Origin: an uncultured Granulosicoccaceae bacterium
Lineage (GTDB): Bacteria; Pseudomonadota; Gammaproteobacteria; Granulosicoccales; Granulosicoccaceae
Direction: 5' to 3'
Assembly (NCBI GenBank): GCA_938035945.1
Contig: CALHOU010000173.1
Span: 1-46,973 of the forward strand
Length of the DNA stretch: 46,973 bases
Shown here: in pieces, positions 1 to 8,529 of the stretch
Position numbering within the stretch: the stretch's first letter is position 1
Layout: every line of letters starts with the position of its first letter
Notes under the pieces: model-generated
The model's database searches: none
What the model was told of the DNA's origin: nothing
Seen by the model: only the letters and a program-made list of their open reading frames with translations
Program-made: the position numbers and the translations under genes

Positions 1-1077
1 AGGCAAACCGTACGCATCCATGCTCACGCAAATATTGCAGCCAATACACTCGCGGATTTCATCAATTCGCCCTTCACGTATTTTTGTGGGAAGAAACGGA
101 TCAGCAATTGATGGGCGTGCAGCACCAATTAAATCAAGCCGACCTTGTTTGATTAGAGACACCATCTTGTCGGGGGACGTAAAACGACCAACGCCAACGA
201 CAGGTTTTGTCGTCATTGTTTTTACAAAATCGGTGAACGGTAATTGATAACCCTCCTCCGAGAATCGTGCAGTTTGACTATCGTTCGGCCAACCGGAAAT
301 ATTGACATCCCACAGGTCAGGCAACTCGGCCAAAACCTCAACCACATCACGCCCTTCTGCTTCATGACTTAGCCCGCCAGGCTTTCCCGGTTCTGCCACA
401 CTAAATCTCAAAGCAACAGCGCACTCACCCGCAGCTACCTCTAAGGTGTCTTCAAGCACTTCGCGCAATAAACGAACACGATTTATAAATGCACCACCAT
501 ATTCATCGCTGCGTTGATTCAGTACCGGTGATAAAAAATGACTTAGTAATGAAAGATCGTGTGCGGCATAGACATAAAGAATGTCATAGCCGGCTTTTTT
601 CGCGCGAACGGCTGCAGCCCGATGAGCGCTACGAAAGGCCTGAATATCCCTCTTAGCCATGGCACGCGCCTGCACCGGCACTTCTGGGCGCAATACTGGA
701 AAATGGCTGGGTCCTATCACCGGTTGACCCGTTGTGATATTGCGAGCTCGCATCCCGCCGTGCGCCAATTCAATCGCTGCCAAACTGCCGTGTTGTTTTA
801 TCGCTTCAACTTGTCGCACATGCCGTGGAATATCTCCATCATCCCAAATCCGTTCCATCGGGTGATTGGCCATGTCAGTGTCTGGCCCAATCTCGGTCAT
901 TTGCGTTGCGACTGTGCCCCATCCGCCCTCTGCCTTCATAGCCCTTAATGCAATGGCGCCCATCGGCTGCGTCCAACCGTGCCCAGTGGCATGCGGAGAT
1001 GCGAAAAATCTGTTCGGAGCGACGACTGGGCCGATGGCGACTGATTCGAACAAAATCTGATATTTATTGCCTGTCAT
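1..1077 (-). CDS. TMADH/DgcA-like FMN and 4Fe-4S flavoprotein (partial, C-terminus beyond left edge)
   Basis: Reading the minus strand from the ATG at 1077 gives 359 open codons to the window edge. The protein is an old-yellow-enzyme-type barrel of the trimethylamine/dimethylamine dehydrogenase and dimethylglycine demethylase (DgcA) family. Seen directly: Y170 and H173 (TMADH catalytic Tyr169/His172), W263 with D266 (TMADH Trp264/Asp267), the segment GVGRFTSPDKM around 295-305, and an iron-sulfur motif CIGCNIC with C344, C347 and C350. The Cys that covalently holds FMN in TMADH (Cys30) is Ala here (PHATG), and the aromatic-bowl Tyr60 is Met. That argues against true TMADH and for a DgcA- or stachydrine-demethylase-like N-methyl amine demethylase. 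The C-terminal FAD/NAD domain would lie off the window. It is divergent from the mannitol operon. Family is sure; substrate is inference. Confidence 0.85.
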   Translation of the reverse strand, partial: MTGNKYQILFESVAIGPVVAPNRFFASPHATGHGWTQPMGAIALRAMKAEGGWGTVATQMTEIGPDTDMANHPMERIWDDGDIPRHVRQVEAIKQHGSLAAIELAHGGMRARNITTGQPVIGPSHFPVLRPEVPVQARAMAKRDIQAFRSAHRAAAVRAKKAGYDILYVYAAHDLSLLSHFLSPVLNQRSDEYGGAFINRVRLLREVLEDTLEVAAGECAVALRFSVAEPGKPGGLSHEAEGRDVVEVLAELPDLWDVNISGWPNDSQTARFSEEGYQLPFTDFVKTMTTKPVVGVGRFTSPDKMVSLIKQGRLDLIGAARPSIADPFLPTKIREGRIDEIRECIGCNICVSMDAYGLP

Positions 1078-1268
1078 GCTCAAATCTTACCTTTTTAGAC
1101 CCTATTTTTGCCACACACGCAATAAACCAACAGGAGCGCCACTTAATCGTCCCTTCAAATGATTGGAATGTACGTAATATTGTTAGTATCGTATTTGCGG
1201 GTTACCTTGAATTGGAGCAAATTAGCTGCGCAATGAAACATTTGTCATTGATTCCCGGGAGGAACAAT

Positions 1269-2552
1269 ATGAAGTTAGTACGTAATACCGCTCTTGCCCT
1301 TTTGACAGTGGGTGCCGCTAGCGCGACAACCGTGTCTGCTCAAGAGCTAACAATCGCGATCGTAAACAACGGTCATATGATTAACATGCAAAAAGTTGCA
1401 GGTGCTTACTCTGCAGAAACTGGTGTCACTTTGAACTGGGTTTCACTTGAAGAAGGTGTTCTACGTGAGCAAGTCACGTCTGACACAGCTACAGGTGGCG
1501 GCCAATACGACATCATCAACATCGGTATGCAAGAAGCTCCAATCTGGGGTGCTGCTGGTTGGATTGAGCCACTAGACTTCGGTGCTGAGTACGACATGGA
1601 TGACATGCTACCTGCTATCCGCAACGGTCTTTCTCACGAAGGCACTCTTTACGCTGCACCTTTCTACGGTGAGTCTTCAATGGTCATGTACCGTAAAGAC
1701 TTAACAGATGCTGCTGGCGTAACCATTGGCGACAACGATTCTTGGGACAACATCAAGAAAGCGGCTGCTGCTATCCACAACCCAGACGGCGGTGTTTATG
1801 GCGCATGTTTGCGTGGTAAGCCAGGCTGGGGCGACAACATGGCGTTCATCACCACTGTTGTTAACTCTTTCGGCGGCGCTTGGTTCGATAAAGATTTCAA
1901 ACCAGTTCTAAATTCTGCTGAGTGGAAAAATGCAATCAACTTCTATGTTGATCTTTTAGGCAACTACGGTCCTCCAGGTTCTGAAGGTAACTCTTTCAAC
2001 GAAATCTTGGCACTTTACAACGAAGGTAAATGTGGCATGTGGATTGACGCAACTATCGCTGCATCTTTCCTAGAAGTTGACGGTGTTGCATACGCTCAGT
2101 CTCCAAACGCTGGTAACCCGGTGGGTGCTAACTGGTTGTGGGCATGGGCTATGGCTGTACCTGCAGGTTCACCAAACGCAGAAGAAGCTAAGAAGTTCAT
2201 CGAATGGGCTACTTCTAAAGACTACATCAAAGCGGTTGCAGCACACCCAGACTTCGGGTGGGGTTCTGTTCCAACTGGTACTCGTGCATCAACATATGCA
2301 TACCCTGAGTTCCAAGAAGTTGCAGGTTTCGCTGCTGCTGAAATGGCTGCTATCGAATCAGCTGCTCCAGAAGCAACTGATCTGAAGCCATATGTTGGTG
2401 TTCAATTTGCCGCAATCCCAGAATTCCCAGAAGTGGGTTCTGCGGTAGCACAAGAAATGGCTGCGGCTCTTTCAGGTGCTAAGTCAGTTGACGATGCTCT
2501 AGCTGCTGCGCAAGCTGCTGCTGAAGCAATCATGTCAGAAGCTGGCTACTAG
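1269..2552 (+). CDS. mtlE: Mannitol/polyol ABC transporter, periplasmic binding protein
   Basis: A 427-residue family-1 extracellular solute-binding protein. The open frame extends upstream to 948, but the start at 1269 is chosen because GGGAGGAAC lies just before it and it begins a clean signal peptide (MKLVRNTALALLTV..., cleavage after TVSA, about residue 24). The mature protein has the sugar/polyol-binding pattern seen in SmoE/MtlE: IVNNGHMINMQKV near the start, a GKPGWGDNMAF loop and an Ala-rich C-terminus. It heads a cassette with two permeases, AraC regulator, mannitol dehydrogenase and ATPase, the same parts list as Pseudomonas fluorescens mtlEFGKD plus mtlR. Codon choice is visibly biased (GCT, GAA, GGT, AAC favoured) compared with its neighbours, as expected for a highly expressed binding protein. 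Mannitol or sorbitol/arabitol as ligand is inferred from the cassette. Confidence 0.88.
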   Translation: MKLVRNTALALLTVGAASATTVSAQELTIAIVNNGHMINMQKVAGAYSAETGVTLNWVSLEEGVLREQVTSDTATGGGQYDIINIGMQEAPIWGAAGWIEPLDFGAEYDMDDMLPAIRNGLSHEGTLYAAPFYGESSMVMYRKDLTDAAGVTIGDNDSWDNIKKAAAAIHNPDGGVYGACLRGKPGWGDNMAFITTVVNSFGGAWFDKDFKPVLNSAEWKNAINFYVDLLGNYGPPGSEGNSFNEILALYNEGKCGMWIDATIAASFLEVDGVAYAQSPNAGNPVGANWLWAWAMAVPAGSPNAEEAKKFIEWATSKDYIKAVAAHPDFGWGSVPTGTRASTYAYPEFQEVAGFAAAEMAAIESAAPEATDLKPYVGVQFAAIPEFPEVGSAVAQEMAAALSGAKSVDDALAAAQAAAEAIMSEAGY

Positions 2553-2562
2553 TAGTACAAAG

Positions 2563-2589
2563 CTAACTGGACTATGTAAGTCCAGTTAG
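2563..2589 (+). repeat. Hairpin after mtlE
   Basis: CTAACTGGA and TCCAGTTAG form a perfect 9-bp inverted repeat around a 9-nt loop, starting 10 bases after the mtlE stop. It has no U-tract of its own and sits directly before a classical terminator. It may protect the 3' end of the mtlE transcript from exonucleases, as the intergenic hairpins of malE-malF do. That role is inference. Confidence 0.6.
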
Positions 2590-2594
2590 TACTA

Positions 2595-2626
2595 AGGCTC
2601 GGCGGCTTAGGTCGCCGAGCCTTTTT
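2595..2626 (+). terminator. Intrinsic terminator/attenuator between mtlE and mtlF
   Basis: AGGCTCGGCG, an 8-nt loop, then CGCCGAGCCT and a run of T: a 10-bp GC-rich perfect stem with a U-tract. It lies 43 bases after mtlE and about 110 bases before mtlF, so most transcripts would end here and read-through would feed the permease genes. This gives high binding protein to permease stoichiometry. Confidence 0.88.
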
Positions 2627-2735
2627 CCAAACAAGAGACGTTTGGATAACGCTCAATACTGCTTTCTTGGCAACTACCGTTGCTAATAAAAACAATAATC
2701 GGAATCTTAACTACGTGAAGATGGTTTAACGCGCT

Positions 2736-3674
2736 ATGTCTAAAAGAACGCTACCCCGATTACTACAAACACCCGCCGTCATACTGTTACTGGTCTGGAT
2801 GCTCGTACCGTTAGGCATGACCTTGTACTTCTCATTCATTCGCTATGTATTGAATAGCTTACGCAGACCAGAATGGACATCACCAAGCATCAGTAACTGG
2901 CGTGGCTTTGGCAACTACGAATACGTTTACAACTCCAAAGATTTTTGGTTCGCGCTACAGAACAGTTTATTCATTGTGGGCAGTATTTTAGTGCTCACGG
3001 TTATCTTGGGATTAGCTTTCGCCATGCTGGTTAATCGTTCATTCCCAGGTAGAGGCATTGTACGAGTTCTGTTGATCTCGCCCTTTTTCGTCATGCCAGC
3101 AGTAAATGCCGTGCTGTGGATCAATATGATTCTTGATCCTGTACTGGGTCTAAATGGACTCGCCGTTGAAGGCATTAATGCCGCCGTCAAAGGCTTACAA
3201 GACTTTCCCATACTAGGTGCGTTCTTTTCTCTATGGCCAGAGATCGAGCCGATATCGTTTAGAGCGACACAGACGTCGGCTTATGCCGTGATTATGATGG
3301 TGACCTGGCAGTGGACACCGTTCGCCGTACTTATCTTTATGACGTCATTACAGTCTGAAGACGAACAGCAAAAAGAAGCGGCGATTTTAGATGGCGCAAA
3401 TGCATGGTCACGTTTTCGCAACCTCACGATTCCACACTTGGCCCGCCCCATCGCCATCGTGGTAATGATTCAGTCTATATTCCATCTTTCCTTATATGCA
3501 GAGATCGAAATCGTTAGCCGCGGCAACGGCAATAAAAACCTGCCATATCTGATTGGTGAATTCACGTCGAACAACATCGGCGCCGCCAGTGCCGCCGGCA
3601 TATTTGCCGTCATCCTTGCGAACATCGTGGCGATATTTTTGCTGCGCATGGTCGGCAAGAATTTGATGGATTAG
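2736..3674 (+). CDS. mtlF: Mannitol/polyol ABC transporter permease 1
   Basis: A 312-residue MalF-like inner-membrane permease with six predicted hydrophobic segments, the first at residues 13-35 (PAVILLLVWMLVPLG). The cytoplasmic EAA loop that docks on the ATPase is clear: EAAILDGANAWSRFRNLTIP near residue 215. It lies after the mtlE terminator and 10 bases before the second permease. The Shine-Dalgarno sequence before the ATG at 2736 is weak. Together with MtlG it forms the membrane channel for the substrate delivered by MtlE. The family is certain; the substrate comes from the cassette. Confidence 0.88.
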   Translation: MSKRTLPRLLQTPAVILLLVWMLVPLGMTLYFSFIRYVLNSLRRPEWTSPSISNWRGFGNYEYVYNSKDFWFALQNSLFIVGSILVLTVILGLAFAMLVNRSFPGRGIVRVLLISPFFVMPAVNAVLWINMILDPVLGLNGLAVEGINAAVKGLQDFPILGAFFSLWPEIEPISFRATQTSAYAVIMMVTWQWTPFAVLIFMTSLQSEDEQQKEAAILDGANAWSRFRNLTIPHLARPIAIVVMIQSIFHLSLYAEIEIVSRGNGNKNLPYLIGEFTSNNIGAASAAGIFAVILANIVAIFLLRMVGKNLMD

Positions 3675-3684
3675 GGTTTAAGTC

Positions 3685-4521
3685 ATGGCAGCTGTTGCAC
3701 AAAAATCAAAGTTCGGACACATCTTCTGGCCAGTTCTTGCCTGGGTTGTTGCGCTGATATTCTTCTTCCCCATTTTCTGGTTGGTCTTCACCAGCTTTAA
3801 AACGGACGCAGACGCAGTAAAACCTGAGTTTCTGTTTACGTTTAAACCGACACTCGATAACTACCTGAACATGACCGAAAACTATGATTACTGGCGCTTT
3901 GCCATTAATTCGGTTATCACGTCAACATTCGCAACTACCTTAGCATTGGTGGTAGGCGTGCCCGCCGCCTATGCAATGGCGTTTAACCCCAGCAGACACA
4001 CGAAAGATATTTTGGTTTGGATGTTGTCGACCAAAATGCTACCTGCCGCAGCCGTGTTGTACCCCATGACGTTTTTAACTAAGAATTTTCTGGGAATATA
4101 CGACACGCACTTTCTTGTCATTTTGGTGTTGTGCTTGATAAATCTACCAATTGTTATTTGGATGTTATTCACCTACTTCAAAGAAATCCCAAAAGAAATT
4201 ATTGAAGCAGGAAAAATGGATGGCGTAAGCACGTGGGGGGAAATCAAAGACATACTCATCCCATTAGCTTGGGGTGGCGTGGCGTCAACTGCCCTGCTTT
4301 GTTTTATATTTTGTTGGAACGAAGCCTATTGGACAGTTCGATTAACAACAACAGAAGCTGCAACACTATCAAAGTTAATCGAAGGTAACCGAGCACCAGA
4401 AGGTTTATTTTTTGGACGCTTGTCGGCCGTCTCGACTGCCGCCGTTGGGCCGATTGTTGTACTAGGTTGGTTTTGCCAAAAGCAATTGGTTCGTGGCCTG
4501 ACCTTTGGTGCGGTGAAGTAG
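3685..4521 (+). CDS. mtlG: Mannitol/polyol ABC transporter permease 2
   Basis: A 278-residue MalG-like permease. The N-terminal membrane segment (about residues 12-34) is followed by a short periplasmic TSFKTDADAV region typical of MalG/SmoG. The EAA loop reads EAGKMDGVSTWGEIKDILIP around residues 173-192. The last residues (LVRGLTFGAVK) match the usual end of this family, LxxGLTxGAVK. It partners MtlF. The next gene, the AraC regulator, starts 9 bases after its stop, so the two are almost certainly co-transcribed. Confidence 0.88.
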   Translation: MAAVAQKSKFGHIFWPVLAWVVALIFFFPIFWLVFTSFKTDADAVKPEFLFTFKPTLDNYLNMTENYDYWRFAINSVITSTFATTLALVVGVPAAYAMAFNPSRHTKDILVWMLSTKMLPAAAVLYPMTFLTKNFLGIYDTHFLVILVLCLINLPIVIWMLFTYFKEIPKEIIEAGKMDGVSTWGEIKDILIPLAWGGVASTALLCFIFCWNEAYWTVRLTTTEAATLSKLIEGNRAPEGLFFGRLSAVSTAAVGPIVVLGWFCQKQLVRGLTFGAVK

Positions 4522-4530
4522 TTAGCTGTT

Positions 4531-5430
4531 ATGTCTATTATCGAACCTGAAATTGAAAAGGTTGATCGTAGCACCCGATCTATACGCTACCTCGAACATG
4601 GGTGGCCAACTGATCTGTGTCGTTGGCACGCGCATGAAGAATACGAACTGCATTTGGTTGTGGAAACGCGCGGCAAAGCGTTTGTTGGTGACTACATCGG
4701 TGATTTTAAGGCAGGCGACCTATTCATGACTGGCCCTAACCTGCCACACAACTGGATTACTGATCAGGTTTGGACGGAGCCGGTTGAAATTCGCGACATG
4801 TTGATTCAATTTAGTCACGACAGTGTTGAGCGACTTGCGAATGGCTTTCCAGAATTCTCACAAGTGTTGAAGATGCTGCAACTGGCGCAATCCGGCATTT
4901 TCTTTGAAGGCTTTAATGCCACGTTTGCTCGTGGACACATGGAATCAATTCGCGATAACACAGGTGCTGAACGCATACTCGCCTTTGTGCGCTTCCTGGT
5001 TCGGCTTAACGAACATGCAGAGAAGAAAACGCTGTCAATAACAAAACTCATTCAACCTGAGGGTGGCAGTAAGCAAGCGCGAATAGCTCAGGTGGTCGAT
5101 CACATAACCAAACACTTTTATGAGTCTTTCTCTGTAGCCCAGGCAGCGGAAATGGCCAACATGACTGAAATCACCTTCAGCAGAAATTTCCAGTCAGTTA
5201 CTGGCCATAGCTTCGTTGATTTTCTAAATCGAATTCGTATCGGCCAAGCGTGCGGGATGTTATACGCATCGGATGATCAAATTACTGCTATTGCGCAAGA
5301 GGCTGGTTACAAAAATCTGGCCAATTTTAATCGGCACTTTCAAAAGGTTAGAGGAATGACGCCATCTGAATATCGCGAAATTGCGCGTAAAGATCTTGCA
5401 CCGAAACGCGAGTCTTCTAATGAGCAGTAA
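4531..5430 (+). CDS. mtlR: AraC-family transcriptional activator, MtlR-like
   Basis: A 299-residue regulator. The N-terminal half is a cupin-like sensor (RWHAHEEYELHLVVETRG, then GDLFMTGPNLPHNW). The C-terminal 100 residues are the double helix-turn-helix AraC domain: VAQAAEMANMTEITFSRNFQ for the first helix pair, and ITAIAQEAGYKNLANFNRHF, then GMTPSEYR, for the second. By analogy with Pseudomonas MtlR it would activate the mannitol genes in response to polyol. It is encoded inside the operon, between the permeases and the dehydrogenase. The dehydrogenase ATG overlaps its last 11 bases. That position suggests positive autoregulation, since read-through past the mtlE terminator would raise the regulator level. 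Confidence 0.88.
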   Translation: MSIIEPEIEKVDRSTRSIRYLEHGWPTDLCRWHAHEEYELHLVVETRGKAFVGDYIGDFKAGDLFMTGPNLPHNWITDQVWTEPVEIRDMLIQFSHDSVERLANGFPEFSQVLKMLQLAQSGIFFEGFNATFARGHMESIRDNTGAERILAFVRFLVRLNEHAEKKTLSITKLIQPEGGSKQARIAQVVDHITKHFYESFSVAQAAEMANMTEITFSRNFQSVTGHSFVDFLNRIRIGQACGMLYASDDQITAIAQEAGYKNLANFNRHFQKVRGMTPSEYREIARKDLAPKRESSNEQ

Positions 5431-6841
5431 AAACACATTAGCTATCGCAGCAACCACGTATGATCGTGCCGCGTGTCAGGTCGGCGTTGTGCATTTAGGT
5501 TTTGGAGCCTTTCACCGCGCCCACCAGGCCGTTTACGTGGACGACTATATGCAAGCGACCGGCGATTTGCGCTGGGGTATTGCGGCAGTTAATTTACGAG
5601 ACTCTGAAGCTTCACAATTCAAAAGTGCAGAAGAAGACAATGCGCGACACAATGGATACTTTTTAAAATCATACTCTGCCGCTGGCGTGGAAGATCTTCG
5701 ACGTGTTCGTTCACACGTAGCGTTCTTTGATTGGAGTGCAAGCCCTGATAAAAGTGAAGCTCTGCTCTCACTACCATCGATTCATCTTGTCACCATTACT
5801 GTGACAGAAAGTGGTTACTACACAGACTCGGATGGCAAATTAAATACCAGTGACGCCACTATAGCCGCTGAAATTTCCACCGGTACGAAAGCAACAGTTT
5901 ATGCCTACTTACGGGCAGCGCTGGCACAAAGAGCCGCATCAACCGGTGCGCCAATCACTATTGCATGTTGCGACAATATCCGGCAGAACGGAAAAATGTT
6001 ACGCAACAATCTGCTCGCATACCTTAACGCCTGTAACGAACACGATTTAGCCAAATGGGTTGAACAGAATGTCGCCTTCCCTTGTTCGATGGTTGATCGA
6101 ATAACGCCGCGCAGCCCCGACGCACTAAGCGCGGAGTTAACGGCATTAATAGGAAGCCCAGTCACATCGCCAATCATGGCTGAAGATTTTATTCAATGGG
6201 TATTGCAATCCAACGCAGCTGCAGACATGCCCGATCTTGCAAAAGCAGGTGTTACGGTCACAAACGATGTTGACCCCTACGAAGAAACTAAAATCAGAGT
6301 TCTAAATGGTGGACACACAGCGCTTTGCTATCTCGCTGCATTGGAACAGGTTGAAACCTTTGATGAAGCTATGCGCGTACCGCACCTGTTAGAGCACTTT
6401 AATAACTTTGAAACTAAAGAGGTACTACCCGCCTTAACACTAGCGCTTCCGTTCTCCAAAGAAGACTACTTAGAACAAATAGCGCAGCGATTTGGCAATC
6501 GAGCGATTGGCGATACGGTTGCACGCATTTGCGCAGATGGTATGGCGAAATTTCCAATCTTCATTCGCCCTACTCTTGAAGGTTGTTTACAGCAAAGCAT
6601 CACACCCATCTATGCAATACGCAGTATTGCCAGTTGGTATGTATTCGCAAAGAAAGTCGACGCAGGTCAAATCAACTTCGACTACATAGAACCCAGTTGG
6701 AACGAACTCAAGGCGTTATTGGGTACAGATGACTTCATCACCAATCGCCAATTGTGGGGTGACCTTCCCACACAGTACCCAGTATTTGCAGAAACTCTGC
6801 GAAAAGAAATTGTAGAAATGGAGTCAAAATGGCCGGTTTAA
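5420..6841 (+). CDS. mtlD: Mannitol 2-dehydrogenase (polyol dehydrogenase)
   Basis: A 473-residue long-chain polyol dehydrogenase (mannitol dehydrogenase family, EC 1.1.1.67 or a close polyol): D-mannitol + NAD+ to D-fructose. The frame is open from 5381, but the ATG at 5420 is chosen because the conserved Rossmann start follows it (VGVVHLGFGAFHRAHQAVY). The catalytic signature KIRVLNGGH gives K291, N296 and H299, which match Lys295/Asn300/His303 of the P. fluorescens enzyme in spacing. CCDNIRQNG and MVDRITP supply the other conserved polar residues. It overlaps mtlR by 11 bases and the ATPase by 13. No fructokinase is present in the window, so fructose must be phosphorylated by an enzyme encoded elsewhere. 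Confidence 0.88.
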   Translation: MSSKNTLAIAATTYDRAACQVGVVHLGFGAFHRAHQAVYVDDYMQATGDLRWGIAAVNLRDSEASQFKSAEEDNARHNGYFLKSYSAAGVEDLRRVRSHVAFFDWSASPDKSEALLSLPSIHLVTITVTESGYYTDSDGKLNTSDATIAAEISTGTKATVYAYLRAALAQRAASTGAPITIACCDNIRQNGKMLRNNLLAYLNACNEHDLAKWVEQNVAFPCSMVDRITPRSPDALSAELTALIGSPVTSPIMAEDFIQWVLQSNAAADMPDLAKAGVTVTNDVDPYEETKIRVLNGGHTALCYLAALEQVETFDEAMRVPHLLEHFNNFETKEVLPALTLALPFSKEDYLEQIAQRFGNRAIGDTVARICADGMAKFPIFIRPTLEGCLQQSITPIYAIRSIASWYVFAKKVDAGQINFDYIEPSWNELKALLGTDDFITNRQLWGDLPTQYPVFAETLRKEIVEMESKWPV

Positions 6842-7869
6842 CCTTACGCGGTGTACGCAAAAGTTATGGCGAAGTGCAAGTTATGCACGGCGTGGACTTG
6901 GACATCGAAGACGGTGAGTTTGTTGTCTTCGTAGGCCCTTCTGGTTGTGGTAAGTCCACCCTACTGCGCATGATTGCAGGACTTGAGGAAATTTCTGACG
7001 GCACCATTGCAATTGGTGATCGTGAAGTCAATGAAGTGGCAGCCTCCAAACGTGGCGTTTCGATGGTATTCCAGACCTACGCTCTGTATCCGCATATGAC
7101 GGTATACAAGAATATGGCATTTGGTTTAAAGCAAGCCAAAACACCACCGGCAGAAATTGATAAGCGGGTTAAGGCGGCTGCCGAAATTCTGCAAATTACC
7201 GATTATCTTGACCGTAGCCCGCGAAATTTATCAGGCGGACAACGACAACGTGTAGCCATTGGTCGTGCGATTGTTCGTGACCCTGACGTGTTTTTGTTTG
7301 ACGAGCCGCTATCAAATTTAGATGCCGCGCTACGCGTACAAACTCGCTTGGAAATCGCGCGCTTGCACGAACGTCTTGAAACTACCATGATCTATGTAAC
7401 ACATGATCAGGTTGAAGCGATGACATTGGCCGATAAAATTGTGGTACTTCGTGACGGTGTGATCGAGCAAGTGGGTTCGCCTATGGACCTTTACGACCGA
7501 CCGGATAATGCCTTTGTTGCTCAGTTTATTGGTAGCCCGAAAATGAATTTCTTCTCGCACGCCGACTTATCGGCCAATGGTGGATCGGCACTAGGTCGAG
7601 AAATAATCGCAAACATAGAAGTTGGCATACGCCCAGAGCATTTGGTTGAAACTGACTCGGCAAACTCTGTGGTAGAAGGCACACTTGAGCTAGTAGAAAA
7701 TCTGGGAGAGTACTCTTTGGTTCATCTACTCACACCGTCAAAAGCTGAGTTTATCGCTAAAACCGAGAGACCACCAACAGTCGCCAAAGGCTCGACACTC
7801 AGCTTCGGCATTAAAGATGAGCTTGTGCACTTTTTCAATAAAGATACTGGCGCAAGGCTGACTAACTAA
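6829..7869 (+). CDS. mtlK: Mannitol/polyol ABC transporter ATPase (MalK/UgpC type)
   Basis: A 346-residue ABC ATPase. Walker A GPSGCGKST at 36-44, signature LSGGQ at 134-138, Walker B ending D158-E159 (VFLFDEP), then the H-loop in MIYVTHDQVEAMTLADKI. After about residue 230 comes a C-terminal OB/TOBE region (GIRPEHLVE), typical of CUT1 sugar and polyol importers. The ATG sits inside the end of the dehydrogenase gene behind a GGAG. It is the last gene of the cassette and energises MtlF/MtlG. The name follows the Pseudomonas convention; in Rhodobacter the equivalent is SmoK. Confidence 0.9.
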   Translation: MAGLTLRGVRKSYGEVQVMHGVDLDIEDGEFVVFVGPSGCGKSTLLRMIAGLEEISDGTIAIGDREVNEVAASKRGVSMVFQTYALYPHMTVYKNMAFGLKQAKTPPAEIDKRVKAAAEILQITDYLDRSPRNLSGGQRQRVAIGRAIVRDPDVFLFDEPLSNLDAALRVQTRLEIARLHERLETTMIYVTHDQVEAMTLADKIVVLRDGVIEQVGSPMDLYDRPDNAFVAQFIGSPKMNFFSHADLSANGGSALGREIIANIEVGIRPEHLVETDSANSVVEGTLELVENLGEYSLVHLLTPSKAEFIAKTERPPTVAKGSTLSFGIKDELVHFFNKDTGARLTN

Positions 7870-7946
7870 TACCAGCAAATCACTGATGATAGTGATAACA
7901 CATACGCCAGTAGAGCTTTGGACTGGCTAACAGTGAGCATAATTGA

Positions 7947-8504
7947 TTAAAATTCTGATTCGCTCTGCTCGCGGTAGGTGCCAGTTTTTAGTTTGTAACT
8001 ATCTTCAATGATTGAAGCTATAGCCGCTACGCACACTAAAAATCCAGATATAGGCACAATCGAAATCGCATATTTTTTAGGCATGTAATTGGGTTTAAAA
8101 GTAAAGCCGCCGTTCTCCCAGGCGAAGTACCACATTTCCCAATATTTCCCACCCATGGTGCTTACTGCTTCGATACCGTACACAATCATGACGATTCCTA
8201 GACAAAATATCACCGCAGTCCAAAACTGTTGAATCAAAAAAGAAGCCTTTAAAGGTAACCACGTGTAAATTAAATCTAAGGCAATATGATCTTTGTCTCG
8301 TACGGTTAACGCCAAAGCTAGAAAGACTAACCAAATATTGCTTAACACGGTTAGTAAGTCACCCCATACCGGAGGATTCTCGAACACATAACGCATCACG
8401 ACGTTGTAAACGGCGAACACAACCATTAGCAACAAAAAAATAGCGCAAAACGCGGTAAGCGTTTTCTTCACCGCCGTATCAACCCATTTAATAAGCTTTA
8501 TCAT
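7947..8504 (-). CDS. TRAP transporter small membrane subunit (DctQ family)
   Basis: A 185-residue four-helix membrane protein of the DctQ family. The N-terminal region (AVYNVVMRYVFENPPVWGDLL) carries the family's conserved NVxxRYxFxxxxxWxxE/D-like stretch. It is the last gene of the TRAP operon, 25 bases after dctM. TRAP small subunits usually sit between the binding protein and the large permease; here it comes last. A small ATCACT/AGTGAT hairpin lies in the 77-base convergent gap with the mannitol ATPase (7879-7896) but lacks a U-tract. Substrate unknown. Confidence 0.87.
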   Translation of the reverse strand: MIKLIKWVDTAVKKTLTAFCAIFLLLMVVFAVYNVVMRYVFENPPVWGDLLTVLSNIWLVFLALALTVRDKDHIALDLIYTWLPLKASFLIQQFWTAVIFCLGIVMIVYGIEAVSTMGGKYWEMWYFAWENGGFTFKPNYMPKKYAISIVPISGFLVCVAAIASIIEDSYKLKTGTYREQSESEF

Positions 8505-8529
8505 GGCGAAACCATTCCTAGGTTTATAG

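Noticed and set aside
559-948. Plus-strand frames within 1-1077
   Set aside because: The minus strand encodes a well-aligned TMADH-family protein across the entire stretch; the plus-strand translations match nothing.
948-1268. N-terminal extension of the mannitol-binding protein
   Set aside because: The extension has no conserved features and hides the signal peptide; GGGAGGAAC before 1269 fixes the start.
7879-7896. Terminator between the mannitol ATPase and the TRAP genes
   Set aside because: ATCACT/AGTGAT is a 6-bp stem without a U-tract in either direction; it is too weak to call.
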